Shown piece by piece: positions 47,037 to 58,200 of a DNA stretch of 64,000 nucleotides. Within the stretch, counting starts at the first letter, position 1. Each line of letters opens with the position of its first letter. Source of the DNA: Anaeramoeba flamelloides (Eukaryota; Metamonada; Anaeramoebidae); the NCBI GenBank assembly GCA_027625915.1, contig JANTQA010000008.1, forward strand, positions 6,007,501-6,071,500, in the 5' to 3' direction. A program made the translations under genes and the position numbers. A model generated the notes under the pieces. That model ran no database searches. It saw only the letters and a program-made list of their open reading frames with translations, and had not been told where the DNA came from.

Positions 47037-48627
47037 ATCAAATAAAAAACCAATAGAAATCAATATGATTTCACAACAATAATTTTCACAGTTTCAATAA
47101 CATTAGAATAACATCTTTTTACCAAGTGACCATTGATCTTGCAATAAAAAATTTTTGCAAATGAATGACGTTTCAAAAAAAAATGAAAAAAAAAAAAAAA
47201 AAATATGTAAAAATGATTTCAATTTTGAAAATTTCCATAATAAAATTTTTCTTCTAATATCTATGCAAACCCGTCCATGGTATGTATTTGTCCCATTATA
47301 ACTGGGTCCCTTTGACTGAAAAATAGTTTAGAAACCAACCTAAAATGAATTTTTTTTTTTTTTTAAGAATTAACCAAAGATAATTAGAAAATTTGAAATA
47401 AGAGAAATAATAAATTTCGGATCAGAGTTGATATTCATAAAATAAATACCCGAAAAAACAAGAAATTCCAAAATAAAATAAAATAAAAAAATTTTTTTAA
47501 ACACTTTCATAGGAATATCTTGTGTAAAAATTTCTCGTATTCTTTGAAAAATTAAATTTGTTGACAATAATATTTTTTAATAGTTAATGTATTCATTTTA
47601 AAAGGAATTACAAAGCCTCAATTATCTTGTAGTTAATTTGTTTTTCAAAGATTTTTTATTTGCAAATTTATCTTTTTTTCGAATTGACTTTTTTAAAAAA
47701 AGGATCAAAATGATAAACAAAACATTACTGTAGTCCAAATAAAGCCTGTAAAAAAATTTAATGCGTGTATCAAAATAAAAAGCATGTTTTTTTTGTTATA
47801 GAAGACATATAAATTAACCAATCAAAGAAACCAATAATAAACCCTAAATAAATATTGAATTGCATTTCTTAAATTTCTATTATTTAAAAAGAAATTCAAA
47901 AAATGAAGGATCAAATTGTAACATTTATCTCAAAAAATAGAGTAAATATTTAAGAAAATTTTTATTCAACAAAAAAACAAAAAAATTCAAAAAAATTGTG
48001 AATATTCTGAAAAATTTTCAACTAATTGCATTCCTATTTTAAAATTTTACTTCAAATAATCAAGACCTTTACTTTCAAAATTGATTTGAACTTAGGTATA
48101 CTATTTGATAGTAGATTGGATGTTTCCATTTAACAAGAAAAAAAAAAAACACGGATAATATTTTGAAACATGGATTATGGTCTTTGTGCAACGCATTATT
48201 TCGATCACTGTAGATAAAGAAAAAAGTAGAAAAGAAAACAAAATTACTCCAAAACGGCTTTATTTTTGGATTTCACAATGAGTAAAAATTTAAAATGAAA
48301 ATTCAAACGATATGGGTTCTTGATCTTTTGTCTACTGATACAGTTTTGATCTCTTTCAAAATTTGGAAAACAGAGTGAGTTTTTGAAAGATAGCTGATCT
48401 CTCCCTTAAAAAGTTTTTTCTTTTAAATAAAATGGTTTACAATTGTCAATGGGTGAACTGTGACGAAGAACAAAGGAAAAAAAAAACATTGATTCCAAAA
48501 GAATTAAACAGTTTTCACAATTAAAGTTTATTAGTGTTGATATTTGATATTTTCTTGTTACATGTGGACTGATCAAAATGAACTATTTTTATTAATTGTG
48601 ATCTGATTGTAATTTTGAAGAATTTTC

Positions 48628-49537
48628 TTAATTCTTTTTTTTAATATAAGCAAAATAGATCACAATAAAAATAGCTATTAACAAAAACAAAATCACCAAT
48701 ACCAAAATTATCTTTTCAATATAATAATATTAAAAATACAGAGAATAAAAACAATAAAAAGAAAAGAGAAAAATTAGAGAAAAGCGAAATGAAAAAGAAA
48801 AAAGAAATAAGAAAGAAGAAAATTACTTTGTTTGTTATTTTACGGCGCAACATAATGGAAAGAATTCTTGAATTTTTGTCAATATTTGAGTCCCCGGTTT
48901 CAAGCTATTGACCAAAGAGAAGAGTTTTATAAAAAAATATAAAAAAAAAAAGATCAGGTTGTTGGTTGGAGAAATCGTAAATATTCAAAGAGTGAATTTT
49001 GAAAAGAAATTATTTTACATTTCTTTTAGTGTTTTCGATTGTTTTTCTTTGTGTGTGAAGATCCTCAAGAACCCCCTCTGCAATTTCTTCCACTTCTAAT
49101 GCGGTAGTGTGGCCTTCTTTAATTAAATTGGACGTATTTCTTAGGTTATTTGTGTCTTTGATAAGCCCCTCTTTTGATTGTTTCGAAGATCCCAACAGAA
49201 TTTCTGTGTCACCAAATAACTCGAGTCTTTGGTTCTCTTGATCATTGTAAGTAGTTGAAGCTTTTCGGAGTTCAGTTTGTAGCTGTTGGTATTCGTCTTT
49301 ATACTTGATATAGAGAGTCTTGAGCTTTTCACGTAAATCTGTTTTCAATGCTCGGATCTCATAATCCATTTGTTTTAAAATGTCATAAACTTCTTCCAAA
49401 TCTTTTGTGGTGACACGAAGATAAGATTTCCTTTGTTCACCACTAAATTCTGGGATTTGTGTAATATTGTTATGAATTGAAAGGCACAACGATGAATATT
49501 CTTCTTCAAGATTCTCAAAAATTTCTGTAGATTCCAT
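48628..49537 (-). CDS. VTI1: VTI1-type Qb-SNARE
   Basis: Three exons on the minus strand: 49537-49019, 48904-48827 and 48711-48628. All junctions are phase 0 and the product is 226 residues (human VTI1A 217, VTI1B 232). The N-terminal three-helix domain starts MESTEIFENLEEEYSSLCLS and matches VTI1 along its length (ILKQMDYEIRAL like LLEQMDLEVREI). The SNARE motif begins LRNTSNLIKEGHTTALEVEE, has the central glutamine in HTQRKTIENTKRN and is completed by exon 2 (LETGDSNIDKNSRILSIMLR). Exon 3 encodes the C-terminal anchor (IILVLVILFLLIAIFIVIYF) and a lysine-rich end. VTI1 proteins work in Golgi-endosome and endosome-lysosome/vacuole fusion; assignment as A or B type is not possible. Without exons 2 and 3 the gene would look truncated. 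Confidence 0.93.
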
Positions 49538-50989
49538 GTAATTTTTATTGCTTGTGAATTTAGATTGGGTGCGCAGTTGGTCAAGTTGAGTTATTTGTTG
49601 GTGGAATTCTTTTTGTTGAGCTTATTTTCAATCCAAAAAACCAAGTTTTTTTTAAAAAAAAGCGTAAAATATGAAATAAAAATATGAAAAATGTTTTTGA
49701 AATTGGTAAAAATATTGAAAAAATCTGATATTTCTTTTTTTTTAAAATATCAGTTCTTTTTCTCTTTTCTCTTAGTTGTTTTGATTCATGATTTTTAATT
49801 CCGATTCTTATTCTCTTCTTCAAATTTTTAATCTCCGAGTAAGTGAATTACCCCCTAAAACTTCAAACAGGATAAATGAGTTTTCGTTTAAAAAGTTAAG
49901 GTATTCTAATTGTAGTATTTTTTAACTCACATTATAGGATCACCTTTGAGGAACAAAATAAACAAAAAGTCAATAACGAACAAAAAAATTTTGGTCAGTG
50001 AGAACACATAGTTATTTATTCAAAACAAATAATGATAAAACAAAAAAAATTTGAGTACTTATATTTTCGAAATGGGTGTTAAAAAAAATATTGTTTGAGA
50101 ATTGTTTGAATTATTTCAGACCTAAATTGATTAATTAGGGTGTATATTAAAAGTTCAGAGGCCATTGTAGATCTTTTTTACTATATTCCGAAAGCTATTA
50201 AAGCACTTACTTTTCTTCTCAAGGGTAATAGATACCTAATTTATACAAAGATTCAATTAAACTCACGAATCAACTTTAATGGAATGGATTATCATTTTTA
50301 AAGAAGTTCAATATTTAAAATTAATTCTCAGTAAAAAGATCTGGATCCTTTTTTTATTATAAATTTTTAGATATCAAAATGAAAAAGATAAATTCTCAAT
50401 CATTTTTTATTTTTATGAAATCTCATCTTAATAATTTCTGATAGTTCGGTAAACAAATATCATAAAAAAGCTAATCTTATTTTAAAAAATGACTGAAAAA
50501 TAAATCAAATATTTAATCATTTTAACATTTGAAAAAATGCTGAGCTTTTTTTTTTATTTTCAAATATTTATTAAATATCTTGAAATTTAAATAATTAAAA
50601 AGTTTTTTTTTTTAATTATTAAAAGTAAATGCAAAGAAATGTTATTTTGAATATTCTTTATTTCACAAGATCTAATTATTTTTTTTTAAGTCTTTGAAAT
50701 ATGATTAACTGGAAATAATTTTATTTGTTTGAAAATCTTTAAATAATTGAGAAATAAATATAAAGTAGGTTAGAAACTTTTAATATGTGGGTTATGACCA
50801 ACTAACAAAAATAAATAAGATGGTCTGATTAATTATTTATTAAAAAAAGATCAAATTGAAAAGTATTTATTTATGTTTTAAGCTGAATTTCATGGTTTTT
50901 AAAAAAATTATTTTGGATCTATTTTTCATTTAATTATTTGTCGTTGTTTATATTATTATTTTTCCCCTAAAAAAAGATTTATTTAACTG

Positions 50990-51400
50990 TTTTTTATAAC
51001 TTTTAATTGTAAGAACATTACCGAAAGATATTTTTTGAGTATATTTATAGATAGAAACTTTGGCATCCAAAAATTTGGAGATCTATTTGTGGAAGAAATA
51101 AAAAATCAAATAAACAAGAGTTGAATAATAATCGTTTCATTTTTTGGAACTTTTTTTTTTGATTAAATATTTAGTTTTAATGAAATTGTACTTTGAGTCT
51201 AGAAATTTGTTTTTTAATAGAGAATACGTGAAATTAATTAAAAAATAAACCAAAAAATTTATCCAAAAAGGAACGAATTTTAACATATCTTTATTTTTTT
51301 TAAGAAAAATAAACATGAAAAAGATCAACTTTCCTAAATAAATAAGTAAAAATATGAATGGCAAAAAAAATTAACCCAAGCCTATTTTCGAAAATTTTTT
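50990..51400 (+). repeat. Dispersed repeat, second copy
   Basis: Partner of 32150-32760. It contains AKFGIQ-like FGIQKFGDLFVEEIKNQINK near 51058-51120 and the FESRNLFF block; both are decayed. Confidence 0.4.
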
Positions 51401-52289
51401 TGTCTTTATCTATTAAATTTGGATTAAAATAAATACAATATTACACTGGGTTTTACCCCAATTTTGATTTTTTATCTATTCTTACAAATGGATTTGTTTT
51501 AGAAATATTTTATCAAAAGTCTTTTTTTTAAATATTTTTATCAAAACAATTCAAAAAAAAGAATACTATTTCAAATACAAAAGTAAAGGGGTTGTATCAC
51601 TAAAATAAAAAAACAAATTTCAAAAAGGTTCTTACCCAAAAAAAAAAAATAAAAAGAAAAAATTTCAAAAATGATTCATAAAATTTTTGAGTTTTTAATT
51701 AATATAAAATGGATAGAAAAAAAATAATTTTACAATTAACAAATTCATCGTATAAATCTGTATTTCTTAATAAGAATTCAAATAATATCCTATTTTCTGA
51801 CCTAAAACTAGAATTAGATAAATTACATGAAAATTAGAATTTTTAAAATTCATTTGTGAAATTACTAATAATTAGGATCTAATTGTTTATCGAAAAAAAA
51901 ATCCAAAATAAAGTTTTTAAATTCAGAATACAACATAAACCCAAGTAAAACTGGAGTTTATATCTCAAATATTATATTAAAACAGTGAATAAATGATTTT
52001 TTATTCTTTTTTCTTGATCAATTTTTTCATTTGTTTAATTTTTATTTTTTCATCGATATTTGAAGATATTATAATTGAATATATGGCACCTTCCTATTTA
52101 CAACAATATTCAGTGTATTTCTTTTTTAAAATGTAATTAATAATCCATCTCACAAAAAACAAATTAATTCAAAATATGTAAAAAGTTTATATCACCTTAA
52201 TATCAATAATTGAATAGTTGTTGATAATTAAAAGTGATATTGTGGTGTAGGTTTTGATTTAAAAAATTTTTATTCACTTTGAATATATA

Positions 52290-52505
52290 TATAAACCCCA
52301 CCCAAAATTTTTAACACACAAAAATTCAATTGTTAATATATAAAACTTATTTAATCAAGTCAAGAAGAAATACCAAATTAGAACCATTCGATAATTGAAA
52401 TCATAACACTTTTTATAAATTACAATACTCACAAAAAAAAAAAAAATAATAATAATTATCAATACTAATAAATCAAGGGTGTGTTAAAAATTTTGGAGAG
52501 AGACA
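52290..52505. mobile_element. ~210-bp MITE, second copy
   Basis: CACCCAAAATTTTTAACACA at the left and GGGTGTGTTAAAAATTTTGG at the right are inverted complements. Same family as 36356-36566 and 58755-58970. Confidence 0.65.
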
Positions 52506-52792
52506 AAACAAAAAAATACCAAAGTAAATTTGTTGAAATTCTATTAGGAATATTGGTTGACCAAAAGGTTAGATACAACCAACTATTTTTTTTTTTTTGA
52601 GGTATTCTATAAATCAAAAACTCAACTTTAACATAATATCAATCGTTTGTTGAAAAAAATTTTGATCAAACAAAACAAGTTACGTAATTCAACAAATGAA
52701 ATGAAAACAAAAAACTCAAAGATGATAAAATGATTTTGATATCTTTCAAAAATCAAAATTATTTCCAATTTGAATGAAATTGTATTACTGTT

Positions 52793-54350
52793 CGGCTAAA
52801 AAAGTGAAACACGGTTTTTAATTGTGAACATTTAATTAGAATGAAAGGTAAAATAAATTAAAAGATGAAACGAATTAACTCGAAAGAATATTCATTATAT
52901 TATTTTCAATCAAAACAACAAATATAATTTAAATGTTATTGAAATAAAAATAAATTGGGTTTTTGTGAAATTCTCAAAAATAGTCAATTTTAGAGAACCG
53001 GTATGGGCAAGTGGCAACACAACCCAGTGTACAATCTGAAGGCCGGGGTTCTATTCCCTTAACCATTATTTCTTATTGTTTACCATTTTCTCAAATAGCC
53101 ACCACGGTGTAATTATAATTAAAAATCGGGCTTATGCTTCTTAGAACCACTAATTCTTTGAGGAAATCGTTTGACCGAATTGAATTTTTTTGACTATTAT
53201 AAAAACTGAACGGAATTGGAACAAAATCCCTCTCAATTTATAGAACCGATCCGATTTTTGGGAGAAATGACCATCTCTCACTTGGTTCAACAATATCTCT
53301 AATTCAAATTAGGGATTCGGGCAAACATGTGTACTTTTAGTACCGACTCTTTAATGGAAAAAAAAAAAATCGTCAATTTTTTGAACGAATTTTTAATAAT
53401 TGATTAATCAAAGTAAAACCCACATTAAAATATAGTTTTACAATAAACTGTTATTTCGTCGAATCCTTCATTTTGTGTTTAATGGTTTGGGAAAAAAAGT
53501 AAAACCTTGTTTTGCATTTTGAATCATTAGTAGAGTCTGAAAACGAAAAGTAAAATCAATTAAAAGAATTAATCAATTAACATCAAATAATAATCCTTTA
53601 TATGATTTTCAATAAAACCAACAAAAAAAATTTAAATTTTAATTAATATCAAAATAACTGTTGTGGAAAAAAAGTTCAACACAGTTTTTAATTGGCAATA
53701 TTAAAAGAACCTGAAAAGGAAAAGTCAGATCAATTAAAAAAAGAATAAATAAATAAATTAAGATAAAATGAAGTATTCGACGAAATAACAGTTTATTTTT
53801 ATACTATCTTTTGGTATGGGGTTTTATTTTGATTAATCAATAAGTTAAAAAGTCGTTCAAAAAATAGATTATTTTTGAGATCTCCAAAACCATCATAACA
53901 ATTTCGATAAATCAAGTAGATTTAAATTGTATTTGTTGGATTGATTGAAAATCATATAATGGGTTATTATTTGAAGTTAATTGATTAATTCTTTTTATTG
54001 ATTTTACTTTTCATTTTCAATAATGATCCCAATTAAAAACCATATTTCACCTTTTTTTTCCTGTTTCACTTTTTTTCCAAAACGGTAAAATCAGATGTTT
54101 GTAGATCGCAAAAAGAGTCAATTTTTTTAACGAGATTTTAATAAATGATCAATCAAAGAAAAACCCTACACCAAAAGATAGTAAAAAAATAAACTGATAT
54201 TAATGAGAATCCTTCATTTTGTTTTTATCTTTGTTTATTTATTCTTTTTTCATTGATCTTACTTTGAATTTTCAGGTTCTATTAATGTTCTCGCTTAAAA
54301 ACTGTGTTGAACTTTTATTTCCCTGTTTCACTTTTTTCCCAGAACGGTAA
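52793..54350. mobile_element. Cluster of MITEs with long inverted ends (ACTGTT...GTGAAACAC family)
   Basis: Ends of the type ACTGTTCGGCTAAAAAAGTG and their inverses (CTGTTTCACTTTTTTCCCAG) recur at 52793, 53655, 54060 and 54340. Subterminal blocks GAAGTATTCGACGAAATAAC and CAAAAAATAGATTATTTTTG occur in both orientations. The best single unit is 53655-54092, about 440 bases. The first unit is split by the SINE. A further copy lies at 57130-58475. Confidence 0.65.
52992..53371 (+). mobile_element. tRNA-derived SINE with poly(A) and 9-bp target duplication
   Basis: A 380-base insert flanked by exact GTCAATTTT repeats (52983-52991 and 53372-53380) within a MITE. The head resembles a tRNA: GTATGGGCAAGTGGCAACAC fits an A box and, about 35 bases on, GGGGTTCTATTCCC fits a B box. 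The body (53070-53358) is less AT-rich than its surroundings, and the insert ends in a run of twelve A. The parent tRNA is not clear. No second copy was seen in the window. Confidence 0.75.
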
Positions 54351-55275
54351 TTATTTATTTTTTAAAGCATTTATTGATCTTACTAAAAATTTTCCATAAT
54401 GTTCCCAATTAAAAATAGTATTACCCAACCAAGTAATGTAGAGAGAAGACAAAGTGTTTATATCTTTCAATTCAGTCACTTTTGAAACTAGAGGAATTAG
54501 AAACTCATGTTCTAAAAATTAAAAATTCATTCACTTTTTTAACTGATCAAAAAATTTTTTAAAAATATTTATTTTTTTATAAAGGGACAAAATACTATAA
54601 AGAGAAAAAGTCAACAAAATTCTTGACAAATTTCAAATTTACACACTTTTGCTTATTCTGTGTGGTGTTTTAAGTTGTTTGTTTTTTTGTTCTAAAAATC
54701 TAAAAGTTGATTTTTGTTTTTTGTTCTTTTTTAAAAAAATCACAACTTGTATTTCAATTTCTTCCTCCAATTTATTTCATCTCAATAAGTTAAAAAGAGG
54801 TTAAAAATTCAGAAATTGTTTTTCCTAAAAAGAGAAAAATTGATTTTACAAATGGTTTAATTTTAATAACAAATTGTAGATTTAAATTTTTTTTTAGGAT
54901 TGAAAAAAGCAGCAAAAATTGATTTATTGATTGAGTCCTTGAAATTTTATTCTACTACGATGATATTTGATTCCATTTGCCAATTCTACAAAATTAAGAC
55001 TGTTTAAAAAAACCCGAAAATATTATTTGGATAGTTTAGTAACCAAATTATTTCTCCACTTTGAAACTCAAGATTACTCTTTTCCAATAAAGTGTGAACC
55101 AATACCAACAACACATGGAATTTATTTTTCTCTAGCATTAATTCGTTTAAACATATAGAACCAATATTTTGTAATAATTTGGAACACACATTTTTTTTTG
55201 AAAAGTTTTCAAAACTGGAAAATAATATTTTTATTTTTATTTTTTCACATTTTTACTTGGAATATTTAGTTTGAA

Positions 55276-58200
55276 ATGATCAAACAAAAAATAAAAATTG
55301 GTGTCTTGGTGATGGAAAAAAAACTTGGTACCAAGTGGATGAAGAAAATACTTGTACAACTGAAAAATTCTGGTAAAATAAGTCTTGTCATCTGGACAAA
55401 TGATTTGATTCAAAATCATCCGATCGAAAACTGGCCAATTGTGGACGGTTTAATTACTCTTTACTCAAGCGGTTATCCTGTAAACAAAGGTTCGTTTACA
55501 ACACATAATTCTCTTTTTAGTCAACGTTAAATCAAAAAAAGTTTTTCTTTTTTTTTCTTTTTCTTTTTGATTTTCTTTTTCTTTTATTCCAAAAGTGTTG
55601 AGTTATGTAAACCGTCACCAACCATATTGCTGTAATAACCCTGAATTTTTCAAGTTAATGACAAGCAGAGAATCGATTTATAAGGTGCTCGATGAAATAG
55701 GTGTCGATCATCCAAATTATTTGGTGTTAAACACACAAGAAATCACCAATGAAATCAATGAAGAAACAAATTGGATCTCGTTTGATGGTAAAAAATTGGA
55801 AAAGCCTTTTGTTGAAAAACCAATTGGTTCTGAAAACCACAACATTCATATCTATTTCAACTCAAAAAAAGGTACTTTTTAATACAATATTCTTTTAATC
55901 TTCAATTTTTTTTTCGGCAACTTGATCAAAAATAGTGCCAAAAGGAGGCAAATAAAAAAATTGGAACTTTGAAAAAAAAACTTTCCCATATCATTATTCC
56001 ATCAGAAATGTTTTGGTTTGATAATTTTTCAAAAAAAATAATTCTATTTGACAATCTGAGATAAAATTACGTTTAACAAGATTATATTTCCTGAAAAACC
56101 AAAGTCTTCTCAAAAATAAGAAATTTGATTGTTTTCATTTTACAAATAAACTTTATTTACTAATCTTAAATCTCTCTCAGAAATCAAAACAATCAGATCA
56201 ATCATCAAGGTTTAGGCATTATAGAGGAAAAGAAATGACAAAAAAATACTTTTAAATTGATTTTTGATCAAAATATCTCCACGGTATCAAATCAATTCAA
56301 ATATTTTTAAAATTTATAGTAGTGATTAAAATACTGGACACGAAAATAATCCTGTACAAGATTTTTAATTGTGACTATTAGGAAAATTGTTGTGTAATTT
56401 CAAATATTTTCAATCAAATCCTTTTTATAAATAACCAAATTTTTTATGAAGATAGTAAGAAACCTACCCAAAGTCAATTAAAGTAGGATGTTTCTCGAGA
56501 ATACTCAAGTTATTGTTTGATAGCCTCAGTAGATCTGACTTTTTTTGAAAAAACAATCGGGTTTTAGAGAGGTTTGTTAGATTTGGAAAATGATATTTTT
56601 TATTCTTGTTTTTTGATTGATTGAATGGCGTTTTGAGCAAGTGTAATTTTATTTGTCATCATTCTAATAAGTAGATGAGTTATAATTTTAAATATTTGAT
56701 TCTTAAAAAAAAAAAGGATTTGATTTTAACTAAAAGAAATTACTAAACAATTTTCCTAATAGTCACAATTAAAAATCTTGTAACGGATTATTTTCATGTT
56801 CGGTATTTTAATCACTACTAAACTCAAAATATTTTGATAAATATATAAAAATAAAAAGGTTTTCCAAACAATATCAAATATAACAAGTGATGTAGATATG
56901 AAAACTATAGCATCATTTTTGATATTTTTTTAAATATTTTTACTAGAGAAAAATAACATTAAAAATTTGATTGTTATAATTTTACAAATAAACTTAATTT
57001 AATTGTCATAAATATCTCTCATAAATCAAAATCATCCTCTCAATTTTCAAGAAATTTCCCATATAAACTAAAATTCAAAATTTTCCACGCAGTTAAAACA
57101 GTTAAAAAATAACAATAAGCATTTGGAAAAAAAAAATTGAAGGAGAGAAAAAATAGTTCAACATGGTTTTTTAATTGGGAACATTAATAGAATTTGAAAA
57201 CTTAGATCAATTAATAAAAGAAAAAAATAAGTGATTAAAGATAAAATGAAGTATTCGACGAAATAACGGTTTTTTTAATACAATCTTATAGCATGAGTTT
57301 TTCTTTGATTGATTCAATTATTAAAAAATTGTTCAAAAAATTGACTATTTTTGAGATCTCCAAAATCACATCTACACTTTCAATAAGAAAGTAAGCTTAA
57401 TTTCAAAAATAGGGGCAAATTTTTGATTGAAAAAAAATTGTAGTTTCTCATTTAGTGAATACCAAAACTCAACCCAGAAAAATCAGAACTTAAAACTAAA
57501 AAATAACTGTCTAAAACACCCTTTTCTGTTTTAATTATTATTTCTAATAAAAGAATAGAGAAAAGAAACCCATAAAAAAAAAATAAATCTGACCCTATTT
57601 TTTGAAATGATTTTTCATCTTAAAATTATCCATTTAAGATTCACCATTGCTTCCAAGAACCTTTTGAAACAACTTTCCATCAGAGTTATCAGATTTTTAC
57701 TATTCACCCATTTGGTATCAACCCAAACTTTCCTTGATACCTTTTTCAAGATAAAAAGAATCTCAACAAAAGAAAGAAAAAAAAAAAAAAAAAGAAAAGA
57801 AAGTGAAAACAAAACCAATTTTTTTGAATGTACAACAAAGAACTCAAAGATAAAATGAATACGATCACATTCATCACAGTGTCTCCAAATGAAAGAGAAA
57901 AGAAGATCTTATTTGATCTTGCTATTTCTTCACTTTTCAAGGAACCATTGTAACTCATTAAAGCAAATTTGGTTGATACTTGTTTTCGAAGCAAACACTT
58001 CTTGGGTGTTTTACTTTCTTTGAATTTTACAATCCCTTTCTCCAATGCTAATTAATCTCATCTCTTGAATATTAACGGTTTTCAAAAATGTTCTTGTTCA
58101 TTCAACATAAAAATAACAATATGGAATCATTTTGAAAGAAAAATTGCAAAAAAATGAATTCAACTTTGGGAAATTTTCATTAAAAGAAGATTGTTTCTTG

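Larger units (their letters stand above)
42576..48627. other. 6 kb intergenic interval
   Basis: No convincing gene. It contains a LINE remnant with palindrome cluster VIII, MITE-like sequence at 46860-47036, an (AT)n tract at 42646-42670 and a (TACA)n(TA)n tract near 45020-45078. A 94-codon open stretch at 44089-44373 is extremely AT-rich and shows no domain. Confidence 0.5.
49824..55275. other. 5.4 kb intergenic interval of mobile-element debris
   Basis: No supported gene. It holds the dispersed repeat copy at 50990-51400, MITEs at 52290-52505 and 52793-54350, and the SINE at 52992-53371. A somewhat less AT-rich stretch at 54960-55160 precedes the VIP1 gene; short overlapping open frames occur on both strands there, without recognisable homology. 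Confidence 0.5.

Noticed and set aside
48432-48524. 30-codon frame MVYNCQWVNCDEEQRKKK
   Set aside because: Two cysteines suggested a zinc-binding peptide, but it is too short and isolated to support.
52992-53371. Other small RNA genes (SRP RNA, RNase P RNA)
   Set aside because: None of the conserved blocks of those RNAs was found; the target duplication and poly(A) tail point to a SINE.
54967-55189. Overlapping open frames on both strands just upstream of the VIP1-type gene
   Set aside because: Slightly less AT-rich than the flanks, but neither strand gives a recognisable protein or a junction that would extend the kinase gene.
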